A DNA stretch of 64,000 nt. Origin: Aporrectodea caliginosa (taxonomy: Eukaryota > Annelida > Clitellata > Crassiclitellata > Lumbricidae). The stretch covers positions 1 to 64,000 of the forward strand of contig JACEVL010000156.1 of NCBI GenBank assembly GCA_020284085.1, written 5' to 3'. The notes below the pieces were generated by a model. The model had not been told where the DNA came from. It saw nothing but the letters and a program-made list of their open reading frames with translations, and did not search any database. Numbering within the stretch: the stretch's first letter is position 1; the number at the start of each line of letters is the position of its first letter. A program made the translations under genes and the position numbers. This document shows, piece by piece, positions 31,201-44,300 of this stretch.

Positions 31201-31431
31201 ATATGTAGATCTAACTTTATTTAGTCATTCACTGTCTGTTACTATTTGTTTAATTTTATTTTTCTCTGAATCCCTTACGTATGTCTCCGTTATATTCAAG
31301 GATATTATCTAATTTACGTCCCGAGGTAGTGTCATCCTCAGGCTTAAGAAACTAAACTACTGTGTCAAAGGTTCTCGTCCCCATCGTGCTGATCAAAAGT
31401 GCCTCTAAATGCCACTGCATTAAAGCGCTGT

Positions 31432-31554
<123 letters not shown>

Positions 31555-31555
31555 T

Positions 31556-32520
31556 AATTTTAAGTTTTTTAGGTCAAAAAAGATCGAAACTTTGCTTCTT
31601 GATCTGTGGAGACCGGATATATATGGCAGATTTTCAGTCGCATGTGTTTAGTTTGGAAGGCGAGACCAGAAGGGACTGACCGTCCTCACGTCCATCCGAC
31701 CGTCCGTCCATCCGTCAATAAGAGCCGTCACAGATGCTGAGTGTTAAGGGGAAGCGGATTATGCAGACAAAATCCTAAATAAATGCTCAACGGAATATCT
31801 GGTGCGTGGCGATGCTGTCCCAATTCGTTTAGCTGCCTGCAGGGATTATTTTATCGACAATGCAAATTTTATCGATTATATAATTATATATATACAGCGG
31901 ACAGGTTGTGGACATCCATCAAAAGCAGGCTACGGAATATATAGGCCTACTAGTGATATGGTAACGCTTGTCTTCGGAAAACATATGGACAGAGGACGGC
32001 TTAGGTAAAACACTGAACAATGATCAGTCAATGAATTTTGTACCCTAAGGTTAATGCTCCCGTTGGCTATGAAAAATCAATCTGTGGAAAAGTGGAATGG
32101 ATCCTACTTTAGTAGTAACCGGTTGTTAAAGGATACAGTGAAGGTCGACAGAATTGTAACAGAATTCATCAGAAGATCGTATATCATGCTGGTCACAGTG
32201 CAACTCTCGTAACTACGTCATCATTAACACTAAAACGGAAGTAGTTGCCTTATTGAATTTTATTTATTTCCTTCCTTCCCTCCTTCCACCTTTCCTGCCT
32301 TCAGTCGACCGCGCACTATACCACGTGATACCACGTGTCATACATACCAGGTTCTTCACTGAATCACAATAAACAGTAGCATAAAATGCTGCGTGATAGT
32401 TAGTTACTGTAGGCTACGGGTCTGAGCCTCGCATTAGACGGTTGCTTTTGCAAGTCTTTCGCTCATAATTGCTTCACGTCTCAGGTTCAGATTTACTGAC
32501 AGTGGTAGAGTAGCCTGATA
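31556..32520 (+). repeat. ~1-kb tandem unit, copy 1
   Basis: It shares long, nearly identical blocks with 33380-34340, especially ACTGAACAATGATCAGTCAA through GTCGACAGAATT and the CCACGTGATACCACGTGTCA block. It starts after an ATT array and ends before a TAA array. No coding sequence recognised. Confidence 0.85.
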
Positions 32521-32532
32521 AATATAATGATA

Positions 32533-32537
<5 letters not shown>

Positions 32538-32586
<49 letters not shown>

Positions 32587-32650
32587 TGAATACTACTAAT
32601 AATAATAATAATAATAGAAAAAAAAATAATAATAATAATAATAATCTTTA
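32538..32650 (+). repeat. (TAA)n array
   Basis: Interrupted TAA repeats bordering copy 1 of the ~1-kb tandem unit. Confidence 0.93.
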
Positions 32651-32684
32651 AAAGACTACTAAGAAAAACTAAATGTGATATATG

Positions 32685-33007
32685 CAGTGGCGTAACTAGA
32701 GGTTCGTGCGCCCGGGGCAAGAATTTCCTGAAAATTTTGTTCTCACTTCCGCCAAATCTGTGATATGTTGGTTTTTTCTTTTTCCTCTGTTATTCAACAA
32801 GAACCTTGTCATCATCATCACATCATCATTTTCATCATTTGCCCATGCATCATCATCATCATCACGTCACCATCAATCACTCATCATCATCAATCATCAT
32901 CCTGAGCGTTCTGACTGTACAGTACACATTTCATTGCTACTTTTGAATGGTAATTACCGTCCTGCGCCCGGGGGCGGCTGCCCCTTGCCCCCGTCGTTAC
33001 GCCACTG
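32685..33007 (+). mobile_element. hAT MITE with CAGTGGCGTAAC ends
   Basis: CAGTGGCGTAAC at the left and GTTACGCCACTG at the right are perfect inverse ends. GATATATG flanks it at 32677-32684 and 33008-33015, an 8-bp target duplication. CGCCCGGGGCAAG-type GC-rich blocks lie just inside both ends. It is 323 bp with no transposase. Confidence 0.9.
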
Positions 33008-33015
33008 GATATATG

Positions 33016-33300
33016 GTTCAACGTTAAAAAACATAAAACAAACAACAATCCATTACTTCCAATAGTTATACCATACTCACCGATTTCTACACACCTTATA
33101 AAAGAATGGAAAAAGATAATAAACAGTTCACCTAAATTCAGTAATTACAGAGTTATAGCGGCTTACTCCAAACACAAAAACTTTATATGGTTATTAACGG
33201 CTTCTAAATAATTTTATTTAAGATAATAGAGAAGAATCTAGACCTACAGTCACAGCAATAACCGACGAAGAACGCGTTTGAGCCAGTGCACTCTTTTTTC
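33016..33300. other. Stretch between element and TAA array
   Basis: AT-rich, nothing recognised. Confidence 0.4.
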
Positions 33301-33304
33301 TCTT

Positions 33305-33380
33305 GACAATAATATTAATAATAATATTAATAATAATAATCTTTTTTTATTCTTATAATAAAAAATAATAATAATATTAT
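33305..33380 (+). repeat. Interrupted (TAA)n array
   Basis: AATAATATTAATAATAAT and TTTTTATT/AATAATAAT sequence that borders copy 2 of the ~1-kb tandem unit. Confidence 0.85.
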
Positions 33381-34343
33381 TTAATTGTAACGATATCTAT
33401 GTAGCCTGTGACGAATAGCGGTCGTAAACTTTAGTTCTTGATCCCTGGAGACAGGATTATGGGCCTATTGCAGCCTGCAAATAGGTTTGATTAGACGGCG
33501 AGTGCGCGCCTAGCTGCCCGGCCGTTTATGTCCGTGCGTCCATCCATCCGACCGTCCAACTGATCAGGGCAGGCCGTCCACCGGAAGTGTGTGCTTGTGA
33601 GGAAAGCGGATTACGCAGACAAGGCAGTAAATGTTTAGCTCAACGGAATAGTCTGGTGCTTCGAGGCTCTGCTCAGTCCGAATTCGACTAACTGCCTGTA
33701 GGGATTATTTTATCGACAATGCAAATTTTATTGATTATACATAGGCTATACAGTGGACAGGTTGAGCCTTGAGGACATCCATCAAAAGCAAGCTACGGAA
33801 TATAATATACCAATGATAATTATGGTAACGCTTGTCTTCGGAAACATATGGACAGTGGACGGCTTAAGCAAAATACTGAACAATGATCAGTCAATGAATT
33901 TTGTACCCTAAGGTTAATGCTCCCGTTGGCTATGAAAAATCAATCTGTGGAAAAGTGGAATGGATCCTACTTTGGTAGTAACCGGTTGTTAAAGGATACA
34001 GTGAAGGTCGACAGAATTTTAACAGAATTCATCAGAAGACTGTATAATATGCTTGTCACAGTGCAACTCTCGTAACTACGTCATCATTAACACTAAACCG
34101 GAAGTAGTTGCCTTATTGGATTTTCAGTCCACCGCGCACTATACCACGTGATACCACGTGTCATACATACCAGGTGCTTCACTGAGTCACAACAAACAGT
34201 AGCATAAAATGCTGCGTGATAGATACTGTATAGGCTACGGGTCTGAAATTTGCGAGCCTCGCATGAGACGGTTGCTTTTGCAAGTCTTTCGCTCATAATT
34301 GCTTCATGTCTCAGGTTCAGATTTACTGGCAGTGGTCGAGTAA
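33381..34343 (+). repeat. ~1-kb tandem unit, copy 2
   Basis: Direct repeat of 31556-32520. The second half (about 33840-34130) is nearly identical to copy 1. The first part (CGATATCTATGTAGCCTGTG, GACGAATAGCGGT) is also shared with the truncated third copy. Confidence 0.87.
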
Positions 34344-34349
34344 TAAATC

Positions 34350-34444
<95 letters not shown>

Positions 34445-34500
34445 GTAATAATAATAATAATAATAATCAATAATAATAATAATAATAATAATAATTTTTT
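34344..34500 (+). repeat. (TAA)n array
   Basis: About 150 bp of TAA repeats with few interruptions, between copies 2 and 3 of the ~1-kb unit. Confidence 0.95.
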
Positions 34501-34534
34501 TTTGTCTTATAATAACAAAATAATAATAATATTT

Positions 34535-34860
34535 TTCGGACCAACGATATCTATGTAGCCTGTGACGAATAGCGGTTGTAGACCTAATTAGTTGTTGGGC
34601 CCTGAAAAAGCGATTATGCCCTTTGCGCCTGCAAATAGGTGATTAGCCTATGAGTGCGCGCCTAGCTGAAGGCTATTTATGCCAGCCTATAACTGACCAA
34701 TAATACTGATCAGGGCAGGAGGTCCACCGGAAGTGTGTGCTTGTGTAGGAAATGCGGGAGGGAATTAAGTTGGAACAAGGCAGTTTATGTTTAGCTCTTG
34801 TCAGAGTAAGTTGTTTCGAGGCTCTGCTCAGAGGAAAGCGGACATTTGGCCGATGTTACG
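34535..34860 (+). repeat. ~1-kb tandem unit, truncated copy 3
   Basis: ACGATATCTATGTAGCCTGT, GACGAATAGCGGTTG, CTGATCAGGGCAGG, GTCCACCGGAAGTGTGTGCT and TTTCGAGGCTCTGCTCAG match copy 2 in order. The repeat then stops near 34830-34860. Confidence 0.8.
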
Positions 34861-35052
34861 TCTCGACGGACTGAGATTAACAGCCTTGTTGAATATAGTG
34901 TCAATAGTGAACTTTCTTAGATTTGCGCTGATGTAGACCTACGTTATTGAATCTTCGTTTGTTGAAATAAAACTTCATAAAAATCTTCACATAGCCTATG
35001 CATACAGTATGTACTGGCTTGTTTATTTCGACACGGGTTTGGCCCTTTGTGT
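34861..35052. other. Stretch upstream of the ependymin-related gene
   Basis: No recognised feature. Confidence 0.35.
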
Positions 35053-35228
35053 TCTAATATAAAAATTTCTAATATAACAATTTGCGAATATTACAATACT
35101 ATAATATAACAATTTGCTAATATAACAATTTTGTAATATTACAATTCTCTAATATAACAATTTTGTAATATTACAATTCTCTAATATAACAATTTTGTAA
35201 TATTACAATTCTCTAATATAACCATTTT
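35053..35228 (+). repeat. 32-bp tandem repeat of imperfect hairpins
   Basis: The best units read TCTCTAATATAACAATTTTG followed by TAATATTACAAT, repeated about three times at 32 bp, with looser copies before. Each unit holds AATATAACAA and TTGTAATATT, inverse with one mismatch. Confidence 0.85.
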
Positions 35229-35659
35229 TGCCCTGTCACAACAGAAAGCCAATATTATTAATAAAACTTCTTACCAATTATACCCGATGATACATCCTGC
35301 AGAAGACATAGCTAGCCAAGCTGGCGATGTGTGACTGTTTAAGCCAGACTACGGAGACATACGAAAGTATTTCATCAGTACATCGACCGACTGACTGAGT
35401 GTAAAAGATTGAGTGAAAAAGACAGGTTACTTAGAAAAAGAAAGATTCATGGCATAAACAAAAGAAAGAGAGAATGTGCGAGAGAGATGGTGCTAAAGGT
35501 TGCCTTTTATGGAAAGAGAATGAGAAATTATAGATCAATGTAGACGGACAGAGAGACCAGCCAACCAGTGAACGAGTTACGACTAGAGTCCATGGTATCA
35601 TTAGCAGCAGCAGCAGCAGCAGCGGGAGCAGCAGCGCTGACTGTTAGCAGGCAACGACG

Positions 35660-35796
35660 TTCGATGCTGGTCGACTGACGTCGCTGTTTAAAAGCAGACG
35701 CTGCCAATCGTTGTTCCGTCACTGCCTGGTCCAAGTTAGACGACAACGACGACGACGACAGCCATTTCGAAACAGTTCAACCATAACTAGGGAGAC
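35660..35796 (+). promoter_or_regulatory. Candidate promoter and 5'UTR of the ependymin-related gene
   Basis: TTTAAAAG at about 35686-35693 is a TATA-like box; CGTCACTGCC about 30 bp downstream could hold the start site. TGACGTCG at about 35676 resembles a CRE. This would leave a ~75-nt 5'UTR ending CGACGACGACGACGACAGCC and the ATG at 35797. No experimental evidence; inferred from position only. Confidence 0.35.
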
Positions 35797-36081
35797 ATGG
35801 AAAGAAAGATCTTCTGGAAGATACCTCTGGCCCCGTCGACCATTCTAGCGGTCCTGACCCTGTGTGGGTCTCAGGCCCACAGGGAAGCAAGTGGGGCATG
35901 TCGCTGCGTCCCTGACCAATGGGAGGGGGTGCTTTCATCGGTCGAGAGGGAGTTCGATATGAACGATGGAAAGACGGACACGATGGAGAACAGCATCCGA
36001 GTCCACTACGACTACAACAACCGAAGGTGTTCCATGACTGACCTGTCAACTGGAAAGAAGGCGCTCGCCGACTACAGACTG
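35797..36081 (+). CDS. Ependymin-related gene, exon 1
   Basis: 95 codons from ATG through the signal peptide, CRCVPDQWEG and ADYRL. The donor GTAGGC starts at 36082; unspliced, the frame would stop at 36096. Phase 0. Confidence 0.87.
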
Positions 36082-38316
36082 GTAGGCGTTCAGTAGCTAT
36101 ACACTCCGTTAGCCTTATAAAACGCGCTATGTAAATACCAGATACCTTACATACATGCACATCTTGCATACATAGGGCTTTATACAAGCATACAAACAAT
36201 GTCAAACATGCATACATATAATAGGGCTATAGGCCTACACATACATGCAGACAAACATACTTATTTACCTACATACCTACTTACCTATTAACAGACATAT
36301 TTGCATACTTACCTACAAACTTACTCTAGAGTGAAGTGCTTCCTTGCTTGCTCGCATTTACGTGGAACAAGTTTGTATTACAGGATGTACAATTTGCGAC
36401 TATCTATTATGCCTTTAGCACATCTCATGAAGCGCCACTTTCTAGCAGTAATTGGACTTCAGCTGTTCAAAAGTCTGTAGCAGCAGACATACAGTGACAG
36501 AACGTTTCACTGGCAAAAGTACGATATACGATTTTAAAGAGGTATAGGAAGTTAACTACTTTTTTAAAAGCAGTTGTAATGTTATTGCAAAATCTCAATT
36601 TACAAATTGACTAACAACTTCTTGAGCTATCCATCTATAATTAGTCCTGGCTACTTTATCATAACCATAAGTTACGCACTTTTGTCGTTGGTTGCGCTAT
36701 GACAGCCAGTTTTGAATAAACGAAAATGCAATCCAATACAATACAATAAAGATTTCTCAGAATTGCACACGTACGAGCTTGTTTCCATTGTCTCTCAATT
36801 ATTTTTCTGTCAATACTGAAAACACTTCTTATTAGGTATAGTAGGCATTTTCCGGCTATAGCCTAGAGTCATTGAATATTATTTAAATAATGTGGCATTC
36901 TGTTTTATTTTGAGTTCAAGATTAGCCAAATAATCAGTTACACCGGTCCTATACCTCATCAAATCAGTTCCCATCTTACGACATGACCAATAGCAGTTAC
37001 AAAAGTAGCTACAGAAGTATCGTAAACTACTCTCTGTAAAGCTAGTTATTAACTACTAGATAAATTACTCTACTTCAAAATTAGCTAATAGTAGTTACTG
37101 TTAAACTATTTTCTTAGGGAATTATTCGTGAACAAATTCAATGAAATTCGCATTTCAGTTGTAAACGACGCTAAATTCAGAGCAACAAGTAGGCCTACTG
37201 TGTTCATGAACGAATAGTTTGTCCACATTATTGAAATTTTCTCATTTATTTCTTGCGTTTCTTCTCTCCTGGCTTGTGCTGTTTGTGTCCGTTCTTTCTT
37301 TGTTCCTTTTTTGGATGCAGCTGCTTATTTGTTGTTTCTTTTCTGTCAGATTTTCTTTCAATACACTGTTCAGTTGTTCTCCTCCTCTGTGAATCAATTC
37401 CTTATTCTTTCATTTTGTGCCTAATTTTCCCTATTCTTCCTGCTGCTATTGTGTAGCGTGTCTTGTTATATAGGCCAATTTCTCTTTGTTGAGCTTCGAC
37501 TGTTTCTGTTTGGGTCCTCACTAGAAGTGGCACTGCAATTAAGTCGAAGTCATAGAAGGTCAAAGGTCATATGATCCTATTGCCTGAGCGTCATTTCCTC
37601 TGACGCCACCGCTGTTCATTCGATCTCGCATCGATTCTTTCGCCGTCAGTCAAGTCATATACGACGACTCCATTCGCAGATTCGCAATTACTTGCGAACA
37701 CATTATTATCAGCTCGTAACGACGTATGGATTTCCTCTGCTGATAACCATCGTTTAAGTCTACCTTTACCTAAATGTTCATTGGTTAATATGCAGCATTT
37801 ACCGGTGCATTTGTATAGCGCCATCCGAGGGTCATTTAACGGCGTTAATGAATGCTTAGGTACAAGTATTTATGAGTAATTTACAGCTGAAGTCATATAA
37901 TGTTATGGACATTCGATGTTGTTGCGCACAAGTTCGAGTATACCTCCAAAAAGACTGTTTGATGAGTGATACAGTACTTTATCAACTAAATTATTTAATG
38001 ATAATAGTCATGATAAAACCAAAGATATTACTAATAAGAAATCCGTTTGCTATATACAAGAAAAACGGCTTCGCAAGTAGGTACAGAGTTCTAGCACCGC
38101 CTGACAATTAACCTGATTTGGATATTTCACTTTGAAATCACTTATTGCATCAACTGTCTTGAAGGTCTAATCTCTCGTATACAGCTACAGCTTTTACCTC
38201 AGCATCCTTTTAAAACCACTCGTAGATTATCAACTCGGTGCATCAGCGCCTTTCACACAAGTTTAAACTAGTTCAGTTATATTTGCTCATTACGAAGACT
38301 CTATAGATACGTCCTT

Positions 38317-38388
<72 letters not shown>

Positions 38389-41300
38389 CGGTCCGGAACG
38401 CGTTGGTACTGATTAAAAATAAATTTAATCGAAATTAATAAAAGATTAAATTCGATTAATTTGGTCCATGTTACATAAAGCGTGTTTAAAAACTGATTTA
38501 TGAACTGTATACAATGCAAAATCCTTCAATCATTCGACATGCTAAAGTTAAAATTGTCAAACTAACTGAGTAATGTAGTCAGTAGTAACTACCTTCTATC
38601 TACAAAAATCTTAAATTATTCCACCATCTTTGACTTTTCCATCAGCATTTACCTTATGTGCAAAATTATCGCTTAATTTTCCACTCAAATGTTTAACATT
38701 ATTACGGTTCGCCATATTGTTTATTCCGGAAATAGGTCGGTTGACGTCATAATATAGGTAAAAAATTAATCTAAAATTAATCGAACAAGCCGAAATTAAG
38801 TGCCCCGTATAACATTTTTAACGAGTTATAATCGGAATTTCATTCCACATCAAAGGGCAAACAGAGGCGCAGGCACGATATATTGCTATGGCATTTATTG
38901 AGGAACTAGAAGGTCATAATGGTCTAAAGAGCAGGAGAGGACGTCAGAGGTTTGAGATAAGATCACAGAGGTAGAGCGGAGTTTGACCCAGAAACGCCTT
39001 ACACGTAAGAAAAAGAATTTTAAACTGAATCCAGGCAGTTAAAGGAACCCAGTGAAGCTGTTCAGTCATAAAAGTAGAAATATGGGAGAAACGAGGAAGG
39101 CGGGCGATCAAACGAGCAGCTGCATTAAGTACTGATTGGAGTGGAGCCAGACGGATGGTTCGGAACTATACAAACGTTCTCCACGACACGACGTTGAGAG
39201 ACGCCCTAACTCTACACCAAAACCGTACAGGTCGAAAAGCTTAACTAAGTCTCTCTCTAACAAAATGGCCTAACCCCGTTTATATACAGTTACAGTTGCA
39301 ACAATAGGGCCTATATTATTATGTAATATTCAGATAACCTCAGTCAAGCAGCAAGGCATAACTTTGAATGCACGACTCCAAAGCTCCGTTCACCGAATAC
39401 ATTTACTACTGTGATAAAAATGTATACGTTCACAGTGTTGTAAATGCATTTGCACTTTTGAAAAAAACTACTACATTATCTAAATAGGAATCAGTAAATG
39501 ACTTCATTGGCTGCAATATGTCTTTCACATCATGTACGATTACATTGACTCCCTTAAAATATGGTGTACTCAATACTCATCCATTCCAGAATCCAGCGTC
39601 GCACACAAAAGCAGACCACCATTCGTCTGATCCTTTTATCGACGTCTCCCAATTATCACTGTAGGCATCGAACGCGCTTACGCAAGTGGCATTTCCAATC
39701 CCTGGTATAACGTCCACTATTCCGGAAACGGAAACGCATTGGCCATCGCATATATATGTTTAAACAACGATAGTTGATGGCCAGGCGAGAGTGCCTCTGA
39801 TATCCTTGCTCTTGAGAACGCACACTAACGCATTAACCATAGGGCTTTCGACGGATCAATAAACCCTCAATTTTGCTTATCAGACTTGAGGTCTGAGCGG
39901 TTCAGGCAGCAATCGCTTTGGCACAAATGTTCTCGCGACTGAAATGCTATGGCATCGCTGAATCCTGGCCGTTTAAATTTGACCAAAGTCGTCGTACCGT
40001 ACAGTGTTATTTATTACCGCGAACTTAGCGACAGTGACTGATTTATTCTCCGTTCTACACGGTTTGCTATTAATTTTAGTCTAAACTGCTTTGTTAGCCT
40101 TTACGCAAACCTGGTGTAATTAGTTCGCATACGATTAGGCCTACTGTAACGGCGACCATCTAATTCCACAATGTAACTGTATACAATCTGATTTCCACGA
40201 AAGTGGTTGAACTCGTTCAGTCGCTATCTGAAAAGGTCGGTAGTCGATTCGGGTTGCAAGATTAACACCTTTTCACTATCAAAAAATGTTTATCCTGCCG
40301 GCGCATGTTGTATTTCGCTCGGTGCTTTGCGCTCTTACGTTGTGCGCCTCGGTATAGTTTTGGGTATTGTCCATTTCCTAGTGAAATACCTTACAGTATT
40401 CAACCTGCGTTTAACTCAGGTCTAATGGAAACTCACGTTCATCATGTCAACATTTCTTTAGAACGGCAAACGACCTTTGGGTATCCACTCAACAGCCAGC
40501 ATTCCTGCATTAAGCCAATTATTTCATTAGGCACTATAACGCCCATATAATGAAAGCTAAATATTTATGCGATAACTTTGGATGATAATTTCTAACCGAG
40601 CTGTCACCTCTCATTCCACAATCCTTCCTTTTCAATTTGCATACCGCAAATTAGCTCTACTGAAACCGCAATACTTTCCATTCAGAGCCACATAATCATG
40701 AACAAATAAAAAGTGACTGCCCTTAATCTGTTTTACCAATCTTCTGCTTTTATACCGTCGATCTTTACATAATCATTCATCGCCTCGAAAATTGGTTTGG
40801 CTTTTCCGATCCAGCTCTCGGTTGGTTCCCACCTTACCTGCACCATCGCACTCAATCATTTTGCGTCAATCATTCGACTTCTGCGCTCACTGTCTGAAAC
40901 TATGTTGTCTCACAATTTTCTCTACTGGACCAGCTGCTATTTATGTCATATACAATGCTACTAGATTCACTACTTACTGGTAGCTGTCTTCATTACGATT
41001 TGCATGCTAATGAATAATATGATACCCAACAATTCTTCTCATTTGGAGGCTCCAAGTCTGATCTTGCTTTGAAACTACTTCCTTTCCTTCTCTATAATAT
41101 CCAGTCCTGGATGGCTCGTATCTAGCTATGGCAAATTCTTTCTCTTATGCACAAGTCATTAACTCCTAAAATGTGATTGGCTCTCATCAGTTCAGTTGAA
41201 TGGATAGACTGCTGATTGCTTGCTGCGTGCTCTCAGTTTGGGGATAATCATCGACTCTACCGTGTCATTTTCCGACAATTTTCAGGCAATATAAAAATCA

Positions 41301-44300
41301 GTTTTCTATTATATACGCGATGTTTGTATAAACTGATCTTACATGCCTCAAACTGTCTCAGTTTTCCTCACCATCCGACTGGATTACTGTAACTCACTTT
41401 CACTGGCATCACTAAGAGTGATTTTTGCAAAAATCACAAATGGTTCGAAATTCTCTGGCTATAACCATAATAAATATCTCTAATTATTATGCTATTATTA
41501 TTACATATATCTTGCATTCATTACACTGGCTCCCAGTTGAGCAAAGAATTCAGTCTAAAATTTTCTTAACTTCCACAAGGCATAACATTTAAATGAGTCC
41601 ACCTGTTTCCTGCTCACATTTCAAATACAAGCAAATAGTGTACTCGATCGAAGGATGCTTTCACTCTTGCTGTGCCAAAAGTGCATAAGACTCCCATGCT
41701 TTCTCCGTAACTGGTCCGACGCCGGGGAATTTGCTGTACTATTTTGGAAAGCGTCCATGTATGGAATTTGTCGCTCCGCTCTGTTGTATTTCAGGTTTGA
41801 ACTCATCTCTTCCAACTCGATTTCATTTCGAACCTAAGACGCACCTCTTCCAACTCGATTTCATTTCGAACCTAAGACTCACCTCTTCCAACTCGATTTC
41901 ATTTCGAACCTAAGACTCACCTCTTCCAACTCGATTACCCATCGTAGCCTGATTCATCTCTGGTTTCATGACCGATTGATTTTGACCACGTTTCTTCAAC
42001 GGATTACGATGCCCGACTAGGATCTCATCACTTGAAGCGATCAACGATTAATGCCTTGTGTGTTATGATAACGGCGCTATAGAAGTCATGAGATTAGACC
42101 AGTGGCGTAACTAGGTTTCTGCTATAGTCCATAGGTGTGCCTAGCAGTAGTCTGCAGAGAGTGCCTTCCTTGGGCAATATCCGAAAGCAAAGAATTTCAG
42201 ACAGTCACGGAATCAAGTTGCTCGATAGTATACTTTCGTATTTTAATAGATTCACAGCACAATGTTTAAGGTTTGAATAAAATACATTACAATGCTTCAC
42301 GAAGTGAAACAGATTACTTACCGGCCATTTTTAGAAAGCAAAACAACAATTGCAATTCTAAATTTAGAAGTTTCTGTCCATTAGTTGATTCTTAGTTCTC
42401 TGGTTCCAGAGAGCCTTTAGCAGTCGATTTTCGGTCTATCAAATAGCATCATCAACACTAATCAGTACTCTATTACGCCCGAAGGCAGAAACAAATCAAA
42501 CTAATAATGTCCTTAAGTCGCTCTCGTTAGCAAACCTGCCAATTATCTCCAGTGCAAGCCTCTTCAGTGCCATTTCCACCGTCACTGGCTTGGATTTTTT
42601 GGGTAAAGAAATTCAATAGATCAGTTTCCATATAACGCTTCATCTCTTAAATATTGAACCAATTATACTTTAAATTTTACTTTTTTTCGTTTGCTGTTTG
42701 ACGCGTTAAAGAAATTAATTTGAAAGTTATAAATCAACAAAAATTAAAATATCAGTAGCACATGTGTAAGTACACAGTAGTGACAAGTATTTAGTATGGC
42801 ACTACAGTTACGGCGTTTCCGGAAAAAATTGAAACAAGCTGCGTAAGTGTTGGGAGACTCTCAACAATATAATTAAAATAAGTAAGTAACACTGAAGATT
42901 GTGTTATGAATTATGATCATACTGATTATTTTTATAAGAGCAACAATTTAATGAAACAATAGAGTAGACTGGAGTATGTTTGTGACAGCAGAATGTGACA
43001 GAGAGTGCGTACGCACCTTACGCACCTTGTGTTGCTTCGAAACAGGTTTAGATTACAGACGATTTCACCGTACAGCCATATCCTCAAAATACATATTATA
43101 TGTAGGTAGGCTATGTACATGTGCATGTATGTATATATATATATATGCACATACATACATGCATACATACATACATACATACATACATAAACACATACAT
43201 ATTCATTCATTCATTCCAAAGATTTATATAGCGCCCCTTCAAGGTTACTACTCAGAAGGCTCCCGACCCAACCCCGGCTGAAAAGGATGGTTTTAAGGCT
43301 AGAGTAGAACACTTCTAAATGAACTCTAGGAATAAGGCGTAATGTTAATGGGAGCCCATTCCAAACCATGGGGCCAGCAACAGAGAAGGCGCGATGCTGT
43401 GATATGTATATGCATTATACACATATAGGCCTACACCGTTACACGAACACACACATAGAATCATACATTCATACATACATCCATGCACGAATACTTACAT
43501 AATTATACGCTTGCGTTAATGTTTTCATTCACTCATTTATTCATTCAGAGGACTTAAATACATACATAAATACATAATTATATACAAGCATACATACATA
43601 CACATATTCCTAATGCACACATCATGCATGCATACATACATTCCAAATTTGCAGCCAACACAATCATGTGAATCCAGAGCTAGTCAATTCGCTGGTTTTC
43701 AGGGTAGAGCGACAAATGGACAAATCCAGAATAGTATGTTGGCACTTTAGTGGATAGTACCGAAACCGTCTACTTTTCAGAGGCAAAACGTGTGCATACA
43801 TGTATAGAGACATAATTAGATTCATAGCTCAATTATTCCGTTATACGTGAGTAGGCCTAGTTCTTAAATATCTTTCATGATCGTAAGCCTCGTGTATACG
43901 AAATACCTGTTCAAACACGATAACCGGACCAGCACAAACGCTGTTAACTTTCAGCCGTAGTAAAGCATTGAGCAAAATTGAAAACGACGTCGGCGTTAGG
44001 TTGCAACTGATTGATTGTAACAATTACCTGCAGTGGTCGTGTGTGTCTTTCGTTCGGCTTTACTTACCCGTTGGACTTTTTGACTTCGAATGGTGTCGGT
44101 CTGTCTCAGCACGCTTCATTCCCTTCCAAAACCCGTAAATTTTCCAGCAGACGTGAGTCGAAGAAAGAGTTCTCCGATGCCCGGAACCTAATGTATTCAT
44201 CCCAAGCCACTTTATTTCGATGCCAGGACCATTATTTAGTTTATTGTTGCGTCTTAAGGCGGTACATTTCTTCGACGTCTATTATTCCAGCAGTGGAGTT

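Noticed and set aside
35053..35228. CRISPR-like array
   Set aside because: Units are contiguous with no unique spacers, and the genome is eukaryotic.
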